Part shown: positions 26,611 to 40,494 of the stretch, piece after piece
How the letters are laid out: the number at the start of each line of letters is the position of its first letter
Position numbering within the stretch: position 1 is the stretch's first letter
Source of the DNA: Chrysomallon squamiferum
Taxonomy: Eukaryota; Mollusca; Gastropoda; Neomphalida; Peltospiridae
Assembly: GCA_012295275.1 (NCBI GenBank)
Contig: CM022672.1
Span: 15,912,125-15,976,124 of the forward strand
Length of the DNA: 64,000 nucleotides
Direction of reading: 5' to 3'
Made by a program: the position numbers and the translations under genes
Notes under the pieces: model-generated
What the model saw: the letters and a program-made list of their open reading frames with translations, nothing else
What the model was told of the DNA's origin: nothing
Database searches by the model: none

Positions 26611-28292
26611 ATCACATGATATATGCTGTTGTGATTGGTAATCTACATATTACAAGGATGTCTTGCTGCAAAGTGGTAAGAAGATTGCGGGTTTCCTCTT
26701 TGCATTAAACGCACGAAAGACATAAATGTGTGGCGATGTAGTTTGATATTCATTCACGTCGTTTGTCAGAAGATGTAATCATGAAATGCTTGCCTGAACA
26801 GTTCTCAAAAAAAAATAACTAGTCTTCCATTTTTACAAACGTAAATATATTTTATTTACTAATTCGGTCATTTGTTTACTTTTCATTTATTTAATATTTA
26901 TCTAACTCAGCTCTATACTGATTACTGCAACTGTGATTATTAAAACGTGTTTCTTGTTTCTGTATATAATCGATAGGGTTTTGTTTGTTTATTGTTGTTT
27001 TTCTTTGTTTGTTTTTTTCCATTTTCGAGACTTTAATCTCATTTATCATCAATGTCTTCGTTTTTCTGTAATAGTATTACATATTCTTTTCATTCAGCAT
27101 TTTAATTACACAGTCCCATTATGGTTTTATCATTGTCTTGGACATCTGCTATATTCATTTTTATTCACCATTATTATCATTCCACATCCACAATTGCAGT
27201 TTTTGTGGTAATGATAATTATTTGGGAATTTTCTATATTATCATCATATAACAACTAGTCTAGGGAAAAAACATCACCATCATCATCATCATCGCCATGG
27301 TTCAAAAGATACGGAACAGGCATCATCTGAAAAGGTTCAGTTGTTAAAATATGATTGTAGTATAGGGTCTAGTGCATTAATCAGAGTAAGCTTTCAAATA
27401 TGTGAGTCAACGAAAGCGTACTTGAATTCAAAACGAGAACACTATTTTGTAGGCCAATGTTTAACGATCTCTGAGTAATGTCTAAAAGCACAAAATGTCA
27501 GTTAACAAGGATGTAGTAGTTTATACTTGATGAGTTAACTTTGGCATCAGTATACTATTGAAAGCGACAGCAACAGACTCGAGCCTTCCATCTTGCAGTT
27601 CAGTTTAACTGAGAAAAAGGAGAAGAAGAAGATAAAAAAAACCCCAAAACAAGAATGGACGCGAAAAAAAGAAAGAAGAAGATGTAGACAGTACATATAA
27701 ATACATATTAAGAATTACAAACATTCTCATTCCTGCCCACCATCTCAGGAAGGAATATGACGAACGTTTCTTTATTGAGGATCTTCTTTATTTAGGGTGA
27801 AACTAAAGATTGGCAAACCATGGGAGGGTGCACGCGCCTGGTACCCTCGTTTTCGATTCGCATATGCTCGCTGGTTGTCCACAGAATTGTTTTTCTTTTC
27901 TTCTTTTGGCTTCACGCAATGTTTTTTTCCGCTGGCAAACTAATTTTCTGCTCTGTCTACCATCGTTATTATTAAAAAAAAAAAAAAGAAAAAAGAAAGA
28001 AGATGGAAATATCTCAAGTCTTTTACTTCTTTACAAATTGCGAACAACTGCCTGGGTTAGTATAACGCATTGAAACTCATGACAATATTTGCCCTTTGAC
28101 CTCATCGCCTGATCATGATTTAACCTATAACCTTTAAATTTGTATAGCAAGATGTATTCTGTGTCATTAAAGCATGACTTGGTTACGATGAAAAGGGCGA
28201 ATTCGTTTGTGACTGATGAAGACGTATTTAGAAAAGAAAAGTAGAAGAAAAAAAATTCAAAGAGTCGCTCTTCAGTGATAGATGAAGCAGAG

Positions 28293-28293
<1 letters not shown>

Positions 28294-28331
<38 letters not shown>
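28294..28331. repeat. (CA)n microsatellite
   Basis: About 18 CA units. Confidence 0.97.
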
Positions 28332-28484
28332 CAAGTGAGAGAAAGGTATTGTTTATAAGTATATATTTCTCAGTATATAATTTATTTATTTATTTATTTA
28401 TTATTATTATTATTTTAATTTGTTTCGCTATTGAATATAACAGTCAATGTATTCGTGGACGCCTTCCAACTTAAAAAATTGTTT

Positions 28485-28486
<2 letters not shown>

Positions 28487-28570
<84 letters not shown>
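28487..28570. repeat. (CT)n array, about 84 bp
   Basis: A perfect CT tract followed by TG-rich sequence to about 28615, as at 7501-7630. Confidence 0.98.
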
Positions 28571-28574
<4 letters not shown>

Positions 28575-28874
28575 ATATTTGTGCGTGTGTGTGCATATGT
28601 GTATGTGTGTGCAGGTTTGTCCAGTGTGAATTATCGAGTAATGTGAGACTCAAGACGCTATGAGTTGAGAAATGTTAATCGAAATCTTCAGACCTTCTCT
28701 CCAGGTTTCATTTCAGCCGGTAATCCATATTACCTTGGACCACTAACAATTACTTCTCATTTACACAAAGCTTTGTGTTGAAGGAAAATCCTTTGATCAC
28801 AGGTAAATCATTTAGAAGGATTGTCTGTTGTAATAGAACTCCTATGATGAGAGTGCCGATAATTATAGATATTT

Positions 28875-28938
28875 CAACAAAAAAAAATAATAATAATAAA
28901 AAAAATAAAAATAAAAATAAAAAAAAATAATAAAAATA

Positions 28939-28992
<54 letters not shown>

Positions 28993-29020
28993 ATACATAA
29001 CTACATAAATAAATTAAATA
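28875..29020. repeat. A-rich array: (AAAAT)n to (AAAT)n
   Basis: Irregular AAAAAT and AAAAT units pass into about 14 AAAT units. Confidence 0.95.
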
Positions 29021-29264
29021 AATAAAATGTTATTTTAAAAATTGGAAACGATTTAATAACGAAAAAGAAAGAAAGAAGATCTTGAATTTGTAAATTATTG
29101 TAAATAGTAGGGGTTTTTTTTCCTGACAAACATGCAATTTATATAATTTTATTTTTTGATTTTTGAATTTAAAAAAAAAAAGAAGATATTTTCTCTATAT
29201 ACACACACACATATATATATCAGAATAAGTCAGAGTGTACCTCAGATATGGATCAATACTACAC

Positions 29265-29295
29265 TTTAATAATAATAATAATAATGTTAATAATA

Positions 29296-29347
<52 letters not shown>

Positions 29348-29375
29348 TTGATGATGATAATAATAATAATGTAAA
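29265..29375. repeat. (AAT)n array with GTT/GAT interruptions
   Basis: About 100 bp of AAT units broken by GTTAAT and GATGATGAT. Confidence 0.95.
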
Positions 29376-29689
29376 TAAATAAATAATTAATTCTTACAAA
29401 GGCTTATATACCGTTTAACGGTATTAAGTATCGGGCCTTGATATTTCAAAATATAGATTTTTTTATACTGGTATATCTAAATAAATTTGTCTGTTATAGT
29501 TATACGTACTAACGTAAAATTGGTAATGAAGTTAGCGTAACAATAACAAAGCACTAAATAAATATTATTTTAGAAAACATGTTAACAGAATAAGAAATTG
29601 TATTCCCAGCATCTATCACAGACAATTTTACTGTTTACGGTTAAACATTTCTTGAAGTTTTGTCTGCGTGGAGGTTGGGGGTATAATTA

Positions 29690-30020
29690 TCCTTGGGTTA
29701 GATCAAATAGATAGACGCTGATCACTATCTGAAGAATTCGTGACCACAGAGAGGACACCCCACGTTTTAACAAAGGTTCCTCCCTGACCACATAATTTAA
29801 AACCAGTAGGGTACACTTCTTTTGTCGCCGCTTGTCGAGAATTAATTTTTTCAGGAAGTCTCGCTAAGCAAATACCAAGGTGCGTGGCTAAGCAACAAAA
29901 TACGCGCGAGATGGCTAAGAATCGCTAAACGAGAAATTCATACAGCGCGAGATTATGAATGGCTTCTGCTTCACGACGCTGTAGGAGGGCGAACGACGTG
30001 GAAATCCAAACAGAGGGACA
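29690..30020. other. CpG-rich unique patch
   Basis: About 330 bp of more balanced composition. GCTAAGCAA and TGGCTAAG-type phrases recur at about 29862-29930, and CG is frequent. No open frame of note. Confidence 0.35.
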
Positions 30021-31395
30021 GAGGACGTCATGATTTCGGCTTTGTCCAGCCGTTAATAAATGAATAAGAGTTGTATTTATACAGTACAATATGGCTTCTT
30101 GTTGACTTTTGCCACGTTATTTTGTCTTTTGTGTTTGACGTTTTCGGAAAGCATCGTAAAGGCTGCGAAAATTTACGAGAACAAGTAAACGAGGGGAAAA
30201 AAAAATTAATAATAATAAAATGAATATTTGACACGTTAATAAATCAGTACACTTACGTACTTGTCTGCCAGCAGAAAAAGTGAAAATAATAAGAAAAAAA
30301 ATATTAGTCTTTAATGGTTAAAAAGAATTTGATTTTATATATATATATAAAAACTCATACATATATTAAGTTGTCGCAAAATATAATATATATTAAAATT
30401 AACTGCTGACGAAGTTTAATGTATATTTAAATTACACTCTCTGGCTTGACTTTACATTAAAATTTATATGATCGATTTCGTTTGATTATGAACATTAATA
30501 TTTTAAAAAAAAATTATATATTTTTCTTCTGATTATTTTTATTTAAAGTGTCGATGTTTGCAAAATTTTAGCGAACAATAGCAATGATTTACTGAAGCGT
30601 GGATTCTTGTCAAAAGAACTATTCATTCCATTTTTATTTCTAAAGTGAATAAATTACAACGACTTCGTGTCGGGACAGGTAAGCCGCCAGCTCCTACATA
30701 ATTAACAAATCTAGCTGAAGCCTATTTCGGTGTCGGCTACTTGATATGAAATCTTTATCGCAACAATGAGGAAAATAGATCGATTCTTTCAAATTTCTGA
30801 TGGAAAAAGCGTTAAATAAACTGCTAGTTATTTCCATTAAAGTCTGACGGTGAAATGTTTTCTCAGTAAGAAATTAAACATATTGAAGTTTCGCATTGTT
30901 GGTCTCGAGATTAATCATTCTCGATTTCGCGTTCCTGCTTGAGTCGAACAAACAGCTTATGTGTTAAAGTCTATGAACATTTTCAAAATAAATTACATGA
31001 CAGATTCATTGCGGCAAATATACGCACATCGACATTCATATTATACATAGGCAGTATTATTACAAGTACTAGATATAGAATAGTTATAGCTAGGATTTAT
31101 AGCCTGCAAATACTTTTGCTTATATAAATCTGATATTTCAGAAACAAAAATCATATTAATGTTGATACTGTTGTTGTTTTTAAAGATTTTGTCACTTTCT
31201 GCTTCTTCTGTATTCAATAAAGTTAAACTCAAATAATTCACAAATGACAAACTGTTCAACAACAAGCATTACGATAGGCCTAAAAATAGTAACTTTAAAT
31301 TGCCCAATCGTATGTAAATTCCACCATTTTGCAACAGCACCAGGATTTCACCAGAAAAGGCCGGCAACTTTGATTAATAATTTCGAGATGCGGCG

Positions 31396-31427
31396 CGTGA
31401 CATGACGTAACGTTCGATCATGTCACG
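31396..31427. promoter_or_regulatory. 10-bp perfect inverted repeat with TGACGTAA in the spacer
   Basis: CGTGACATGA (31396-31405) and TCATGTCACG (31418-31427) are exact reverse complements separated by 12 bases. TGACGTAA, a CRE/ATF-like octamer, spans the left arm end and spacer. The flanks are CpG-rich. It could be a dimeric factor site, but no function is shown. Confidence 0.3.
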
Positions 31428-31724
31428 TTTTTAATCTAGCAGACGATGGCTAAATCAGTATTAGAAATGTATTATTAAGCAGCCATTACAAGAAGAATTT
31501 CAACGATTTTTTTGTTCTTCCTCTAAAAGCTCGATGAACAAGTATTACATCTGCCTAGAAAAATCATCGAATCCTATTGTGTCGTTAATGGCGGTAACCA
31601 TGCGTATAGTCTAGAAACTACAACACATCTTTTATTTCAATTGAACATGACATTTTATCAATATTTATCTGTCCGCTATTGTTTATTTTAACAAACTATT
31701 TTCTACACATCTTGGTACCAATAA

Positions 31725-31740
31725 ATATAATAATAATAAT

Positions 31741-31819
<79 letters not shown>

Positions 31820-31835
31820 TAGTTAATCGATACAA

Positions 31836-31892
<57 letters not shown>
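31725..31892. repeat. (AAT)n(AAC)n(AAT)n and (AT)n microsatellites
   Basis: AAT, about 15 AAC and then AAT units to 31819, then about 24 AT units at 31843-31892. Confidence 0.96.
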
Positions 31893-31896
<4 letters not shown>

Positions 31897-34177
31897 TTCG
31901 AACAAACGTACATGCATAAGCACGCACACATATAAACATATAACAATAAACTATAAAAATAATAAATCATTAATGGTTAAAAAAAAAATAAAAAAAAAAA
32001 AAAAATACAGATGAAGAAAAAACCCTAAATAAAAGCTTGTATTCAAAACCAGTAAACAATTATAAACATTTTTTTTACTGTTCATTTTCTTTTTCTTTTC
32101 AATATCTTATCAACAACAAAAATATTTACCAAGAAGAAAACAAAAACTTGATTCTCAAAAAATAAGTAATGTTTAAATAAATAATATTGTTGTTTTTTTT
32201 TGTTTGTTTTTTTTTTTTGTTTTAGTTAAATGGTGAACATGAAGCACTATGACATTTTTAAATTTCATTTTTTTTTGTAATTAATAACATACACGTTTAT
32301 GACTGCTTCAGATATTGGATCACATCAATAAAAGACACCCCAGGTATCAATCGACTTTGGATGCTTGTGTCAATATTTTACATGGATTTTTCATTAACAG
32401 AATCACACCCCAATTCTTTTAAAACACATGGCTCAGTGATGTGTGAAAAATACTACAGTCCAGACAACTAATTCACATTAAGCCGACCACAGTGGTCGGT
32501 CACTAAATCATTAAAATGAGAGGTTTGACACAGAACAGCACTTACAAACACCTTTCCTGCCATTTCTGGACACCCCCAGACACAAAACAACATATTAGTT
32601 ATTGTATGGCTCAAATATAATGTATGCTAGAAAGATAATGAGTTCTAAAAATGTTAAACAGGGTTTGTGAGGTGGTAACCTTCATGAAACTGGATGCAAT
32701 GATTTTTTTCCATCTCATGCCACAGTGATCTGCCAGTAAAAGACAGACAGTGCTCATCAAAGCTTGCAGAATACTCATCGATGCTTTGTAACATATTGGT
32801 TTAGAATTCCTGAAGTAAATTATAAAAAGGTTAAACAGGAAATCCTTTGGGAAACTGGATGTAGATTCTCTAGAGACTGGGTCCATTATGAATATTCCTG
32901 AACCTGTTTAGTTAGTTTAAGGCAGGTTAATAACTGAGTTAGTTCCTACCGAGTAATGTGGAACAAGAACATTTATAAAAACAGTAGAACCATGCTCATC
33001 AAATCAGGAATAAGCTAGCACTGAAAAATGAGTTTGAGATTTTAAATGAAAATTCTACATAAATAATATGCCTAATAAATAAATAAATAAAAATTTCATA
33101 ATTTAAAATATAAAAAAATCATGAATCTCTAATGATAAAGATGCTTTTGAAGCGTTTTTTTTGGAAACTCCAGACTAAACAATTCAGAGACGTTTTCTTA
33201 GAATTTTCTTTCAGTACTGATATACACCTAGATGTATCTTTGCATTATTAAATACACTTTGCAGAGCCAATAAACATTATTTAAACTTCACAATTTAAAA
33301 TACAGAGCAGACCAGTGTTAGATTCAAATGTTATTTTGTTTAAATAATATATATAACAACTTTAATGGCTTTTTATTTATTTTTATTATTTCTTACACAA
33401 GTTTTTTTTTATAAAGTAATTTATTAATATTATTTTTATTTTTTATACAAATTTTTTTATAAAGTATTTTATTAATATTATTTTTATTTTATTTAATTTG
33501 AATACTTATTTTTCAGATCAAACTATATTTCCACCTGATCAAAATTAAGCAATAATTTTACTAAAACTTCCATTAGTTAACAGAGAACATTACAAATTTT
33601 TCTTCATTTTAGACTGTATCAGTGATAAATCATTTTCAGTGGTTTCGTTTTTAATATTATTTTACAAAAGTTTATTTATAGTACAAAACATTATATATCC
33701 TCTTACAGTATTATATTTCACTTTATTGCCTTTTTTGTGTGTGTGTGTCTGCAAGTTAATGAGACAAAGAATCTAAATTATGTCATTTATAATACAATTA
33801 TTAGGCAGGTATTATTTCACTTCCATTAAAAAAATAATAACAAATAAAAAATAGAAAATAACAAAAGACAAAACACAGAAGTAGGAATAGTCTGTTTATT
33901 CATCTCCAAAACCTTCAAATCTTACAGTCACACATAGAATTATAATCAGTCAATCCAATCCAGAAAGCTGATACAGGCCAGCAAATCAACCAATCAGATT
34001 GATTTGTCTAGTCATTAATGCACCAATTCCACCAATAAGGAGTGACAATTTGTAGTAAACTAATACGTTATCTGATGACACAAAATTAATAACGAATAAT
34101 AAAACTGTAAAACAAAACTGTAGAAGAAGATAAGACAGATGAACAGTTACAATATAGAAAAAGCTAAGGTATGCTGG

Positions 34178-34179
<2 letters not shown>

Positions 34180-34219
<40 letters not shown>
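34180..34219. repeat. (AT)n microsatellite
   Basis: About 19 perfect AT units. Confidence 0.97.
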
Positions 34220-34222
<3 letters not shown>

Positions 34223-35091
34223 GGTATTTGTTTTCTTCTATATAATTTTTTCTTCTTCTCTTTTTAATTTGGCTTCTATCTATCTTACTAATAAATATTG
34301 CAACTGCTATCATCTTTCTCTTCCTTCTTCTCAACTCCTTGAAGCTGGAGATTAAAACTGACAACCATAGATACAATGCCATTTATACTATTATATTATT
34401 ATTATTAATAATAAAAATATAGAACTATTTTTACAGTTGCCATCGCTTTTTATTAAACTTTTTATTAAAAGATTAATCATTGCTAGATTTCTTCATTACA
34501 TACAGGTTTAAAAAAAAAGATAAATAAAAAAAGAATATTCAACAAAATTATAATAATAAATGACAACCTGTAAATTACACAAGCAACTAAAACAAAGCAA
34601 AAACAAAAGAAAGAGAGACCTGCCGTGATGCCTAACATCAAAACAGGAGGAAATTACAACATCATTTCTGCTATGGAGAAGAATGACGTTCTGAAATGTT
34701 GTATGAATTCAAATTGTCGGATAACAAAACAGTTCTGCCATTAACAATAAAAAGGATTTCATTTCAACACTGAAGACGTATATAAGTATTTACATGACAC
34801 ATTTAAGACACTACCTACAGAAATTTGCATAGGTTCTATAAAAATCTTTAAGACATCTACAGGTTTCACAAAAGTACACTTAGAATATGGCACAGCTTCT
34901 GCTTCGTTGCTCTGATCATGCAGAGATCTTTTAACCATTCACAGACAGCAGAAATCAAAATCAAACCCTTTATTTCCAAACAAAAATTTACTTTTCTTAA
35001 TAAAAGTAATTTTCTTTTTCTTTTTAATCATAAATAGAATATAAATTGAATGGGAAATTTGCTTATTACCATAATTTTTTTTATAAACTGG

Positions 35092-35172
35092 CAAAAAAAA
35101 AATAAAAATAAAAAAATAAATAAATAAATAAATAAAATAAAGTAAATAAATAAATAAAATAATAATAATAAT
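35092..35172. repeat. (AAAT)n/(AAT)n A-rich array
   Basis: Interrupted AAAAT, AAAT and AAT units. A separate 25-base poly(A) follows at 35281-35305. Confidence 0.9.
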
Positions 35173-38084
35173 TTAATTATATAAATTAATTAAAATTTAA
35201 TATTTCAAATGTAACTAATAAATAAAACAGGTGGAATAAACATTTACATATTTGAAATGCAAAACTTAATGTTTAGTGCTAAAAAAAAAAAAAAAAAAAA
35301 AAAAAGAAAAGAAAGAAAAACTGACATAAATTATCATATTAATTTATCTTGTGGTAAAAAAACAAAGAAAAAGAAGTTACAAGTACACTGAACTAAAATA
35401 TTCAGACTTGGAAAAATCTTGAAGAAGTTTTGTCTTTATTTATTTATTATTATTTTTGTATCACTCTCTGCCCTATCTTTACTCACAGTGCTCAAACTGA
35501 CCTAGACAGTCTGGTTGTCCTGTTACTCACACTGACCTATTCAGCAAGACAAAACTTGAGTTAACTACTCTGATTAACTCAACAAATTATCAAACTGACC
35601 TATCTGTTGTGATAGACCTCTGATTCACAGAACTCTCTGACTGACCAATCCAGTGATAGATCTCTGGTTTACAGAGCTTTCAAACTGACCTATCTAGTGA
35701 GAGACATTTAATTCTTACTTAAAGTGAGCTGTCTAGATAGACATTTCTTCAAAAAACTCTGACTGAACTGTCAAGTTAGTTATGTCAAGTTCAAAGAGCT
35801 TTTGAAAGTGACCTATCCAGTGATCAGACTCAAAATTACAAAGATCTTAAATTCTCTTATCCAGTTTGATAGATCATTTGCTCTGACCTCTTTAGCTTGC
35901 TCATGTCTTTTGTGTTCAATAAAAATGCTTTACAGATACGTTAACAATGAAAGAAGGGAAAAACAACAGTATTATTTAATGCACTTTCTCCATTTTAATA
36001 CACTAAGGCAGCATTAACAATACATTAACCTGACTCATAACCCATCCACAATTCATTTCTTTGAAAAGCAAAGGGGGAAAAGTAAAAGGAGGGTGATAGG
36101 GATATACATAACACAAAATACTTTCAGAAAAGAACATCACAAATTAATATATATCTTCGTATAATTTTTCTTCTTTATTTTTCCCTTTTTCAAGTGGGGC
36201 TAGAGCTAATCACAAACAAGGTTAGAGGTAATCACAAAAAAAACAACTAAATCTACAGCATCACTGGCTGATAGTTAATGTAAAACATCATCTGATTGGA
36301 CAATTCCGACCCAAGGAATGGTCCAATGAAAATGGCTGCTACATTGCAGCTTTCAAATGTACAAGCTGAAAATATACAAGAAAGATGAAACAGTCTATAC
36401 AGATGAGGTGATAATGGCCATACACACATAACATAAAATAATACTTGAATCATAAGCAGAATCACAACGTAATTCCTCAGGAATTTGAAGAAAAAAACAA
36501 TTACCTCCTGAGTTTGAAAATGATTTCATTGATACAAATTTTAGCTTCAAAATTTTTTTTCCTATTTGTTTATTGATACTGAAGCATCTAAAAATTTGTG
36601 ATGATAATTTTTTTATTTTTTTCTAGTAATTACTATGAATTCAAATTTATATATAGATACATATATAGAGTCAAACAAAATTATAGTTTTTTTAATAAAC
36701 CAAGGCTTCCATATGCAAAAATCATATATATAAGTATATATATATATATTTAGAAAGGCTAAAATATGTCACCGGTTATGGAAATACAAACCATGTCCAC
36801 AAGCAAGAAGAATAATCCAATAGGCAAGGGAGGTAATTATTTGTTGTTGTTTTTAAGTATGCATAAAAACAAACTTGTAACAAAGGTAATCATCAAAATA
36901 TCACTTGAAATTAAACTTGACTGGTTTAGTTGTCTACTGTCTTTTCCTATCTTTTAAATTTTTTTTTTTTTTTTTTTTTTAGTTTTTAAAAATTAGGGAA
37001 TAAAAATATAATAAATAAAACAAAACAAATGAAAAATTGAAATGAATAAATAAAACAATTAAGAAGAAAAAAAGAAGGATAGGGCTAAAAAATGAGATTG
37101 TAAAACAACATAGAGTACAATTTAAGATTTAGAAGTCTGATTATCTGCATATTTTGAAAACAGTCTTGAGAGACTTAATGGAGTATCCAGTGAAAAACAT
37201 GAGTGCTTTTAAAGGCCACGTATCAAAATATTCATACCCTTAGGATTTCAACTTCCTTGGGTTTTCATGAAGAAACAGCCATATTTTGACAGATGGAGAA
37301 GCCTACACATTCCTGTTTTCACTTAACTTTGTACTAACATGTGCATCGGTGAATCAGTACATACAGATGTAAGATGAAAAAAATTCTTAAAAAACTGAAG
37401 GACAATTTGAAAGTTAAAACCTCCAAAAATAATAACAAAAAGATGATTAACAGTTGAAGTATTCTGTTGATTTATGTAGACTTTGGAGTTTCTAAAATAT
37501 AAAAACCTTTTCTTTTCTTCTTTTTTTAAAAAAAGAAGAAAAAAGATTATTTATTTATTTATTTATTTAATTTTTTCATTACCAAAGTTTAATTAATTAC
37601 AAAAATTATACACAAGACAGTTTTACTTTTAGGCAACCCTTTCTATTATTAACATAAGAAAGTAAAAATTATTTTATCAGTACTGTATGCGTCATCTCTT
37701 AATTTAGTTTGTAATAAATAATATTAAAGAAAGCCAAAATATTTAAGAACATTTAAAATATCTAAAACATTGTACATTAATATCCCAAACTTCACATTGG
37801 TAAAATTAAATTTTCACATAAAAATAAAAATGAAATGCATAATGTATTACGTACATATTTAAAATATTCATCAAAACATAATCAAATAAAAATGTATTAA
37901 AACAACAATAATGGTTTTTTTTAATGTTTTTTTTTATCTGAATAGACTAGCAAAAACAAATGAAAACCAACCTAAATATAAAACAAATAAACAAAATTTA
38001 TTTAAGAATGTTTATAATATTTATGTCTACAATATAGCAAAACTAACTTACAGAATATTTTTATTTTATTTACCACAATAATAA

Positions 38085-38670
38085 CAGACCTACATTCATA
38101 TTTAACAGTACAGACTGATATATTTACCATAACTGTAAACACACATATACCTTATCCATACCTTCATTGTGACAGACCTACTTATGTTCTTGAAATATTT
38201 AATGGCATTAATGTATACAAAGTTATATTCCACAGATGTTACAGACACCTTTACTATAATTGTGAAATACCATATCTATATCATAGCTGTAACCGACAGA
38301 TAATGTGATTATAACACACCTACACTATGACTGTACAGACCTACTTGAAGTACTTAAAGGTGTTAATATATACAGTTATTTACCATAGTTGTAACAGACC
38401 TTAATCATAATTGTAACATGTCTAAACCACAAATGTAACAGATTTGTATTTGGAGTACTTAACAATTAATATGTAACACTATATTTGTAATGTACCTAAA
38501 TATAATTACTTGAAATATTTTAACAGAGATTAACTTATTTAACTTAAATATTTAATAGTACTAATTCACATAACTATTTGCCATAGTAAAGACAGACCTA
38601 TTTTTTTATTTTATTTTCTCAAGTTTAGCCATATTAGTACATAATATTACCATCAATGTAACAAACCTAT
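38085..38670. repeat. Degenerate spaced repeat built on GTAACAGACCTA
   Basis: ACAGACCTA or a close variant recurs near 38094, 38170, 38333, 38392 and 38592, accompanied by TATTTACCATA and TTGTAACAG. The unit is roughly 60 bp with strong divergence. Confidence 0.6.
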
Positions 38671-39004
38671 ACAAATTAACATTAATATTTAAAAACAGAC
38701 TATTCCTTATATAAAACAGAAAACAAAGATCAAATCATATCCAACAAAATATCATAATGCTCATAAGAATAGACATACCATATTTATAAAAAAAAGTTTT
38801 ATTTAAAAAAACAAAACAATTCTTAGCAAATATAACCTATTATAACTCATACTAGTAAAACTGTAACATTAGAACTTAAGAGACTACCTTTAGAATCAAA
38901 CACAGTCCACTGTAATAATATGTAATGTGCTGATATTATTGTAGTCTTTGTTGGCAATATTGAAGTCCGTATGGGAATATTATATTGAGACCGGTATTGT
39001 TACA

Positions 39005-39375
39005 GTGTATATAGGTAATATTACATTTTATGATGGTTAAAAGGTAAACAAGATTTGCTCTGATGAAGTATATTCTATGTTGATAAATTATGGCATAGGT
39101 TGGTAAAATATAATTTGGATTGCTAAAATGTACTCTTTTGGTAACATGTTGACTGCTGGTAAAATATGGTCTATAGTGTAATACAGAGTCAGTGTTGGTA
39201 AAATATGGCCTGTACAGTAATAGAGTCAGTGTTGGTAAAATATTGTCTTTACTGGTAAAATGATGTCTGCTGGTAAAATATTGTCAACAGTGTAATATGG
39301 AGGCAGTATTGGTAAAATATGGTCTCTATCGTAATAGACTGTTTATACTGGCAAAATATTGTCTATTGTGAGAAT
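39005..39375. repeat. Degenerate minisatellite built on TTGGTAAAATATGGTCT
   Basis: TGGTAAAATATGG or a variant recurs about ten times at spacings of roughly 20-50 bp, mixed with GTAATAGAGTCAGTGT. The copies are imperfect. Confidence 0.8.
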
Positions 39376-39966
39376 ATTAAGATCCACTTATAAACTAGAA
39401 TAAAAATTGTTTAGATCTATACTACAAATTGTTGAAACATTTCAGATTCAAAAACTTAAATTTATAAAAACAAATTCTTTTGTAACAAACACTGTAGTGT
39501 CCCACTGAGTGGAACAAAATGGAAGATTGAGAGGCAAGAATGGGACAATATTTACAAGACTTGGCAACATAAACATCACCCTGATTGTCCACAGGTATCG
39601 ATTGACACAAAACAAACATCACTGTCCAAGTGACAAGAAGATATTTTTAATCAAATGTTACATGCTTTGTCTCTTGCTTTCATTCATTTTTCTTTCTTCT
39701 TTATTTTTTTAATCTTCTAATGTTGATTAACCTTTCAATACAATTTTGATTTCTTTTTCAATTTTTTTTTTTTTAATGTTATTTACTATCCTTTGTAATC
39801 AATTGATTATCCAGACCTATATGTACAAAACAGGCAACAATAGCAAATTGATCTGATGTTATTACTGAAGTCATTGGCAAAGTCCATTGTTTGTGGTTAT
39901 CAGCTCAACTACAAACACTGTTCTTATCCACAGTCATATATTAAAGGCAGTATTTGTATTCCTAGA

Positions 39967-40088
39967 ATAATAATAATGATAATAATAATGATAATAATAA
40001 TAAATAATAATAATAATAATAATAGTAGTAGTAGTAGTAGTAGTAATAACAACAACAACAACAACAATAATAATAATAATAATAATAA
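39967..40088. repeat. Compound AAT/AGT/AAC triplet array
   Basis: AAT and GAT units, seven AGT, six AAC and then AAT units. Confidence 0.96.
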
Positions 40089-40494
40089 ATCTTGTCTAGA
40101 ATAATGACAGAAGTATTATTTGAGGTTTACAAGCCTGATTAGCTGTGGTTTTTCTACTTATTTTATGAAAGCTAGAAAGATTAATGCAGCATGAATCTAA
40201 AACATGAGTACATTTAATAGCTGTACTTTATATTATTAAGGACTAAAAGTTTCACTGTTATTATTCATCAGTTTTTGTTATGAGACCTAAGTCAAACTGA
40301 TCACTGAAGGACTCCATGTTCTAGCTGGCACATTCCCTACACCACTTCCTTTCACTCCTCTACTGTGATCACCTTATTCAATCCTTACCCTGGAACACAC
40401 ATTTCACATACCTTCCAAACCATAAGTAGCAACTGTTTGTCTTACATGCTATTGTACAAACGGGAAAACTTCCATATAGATCTTCCCTGCACTC

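Larger units (their letters stand above)
22301..31949. other. Gene-free segment with frequent CpG, ending at a compositional change
   Basis: No coding exon recognised. CpG-rich unique sequence is found at about 22540-22740, 29690-30020 and 31370-31450. A GGGCC/GGCCC-rich pair of patches lies at 23205-23286 (ending in poly(A)) and 23395-23465; these could be fragments of a mobile element but I could not assign a family. Confidence 0.6.
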
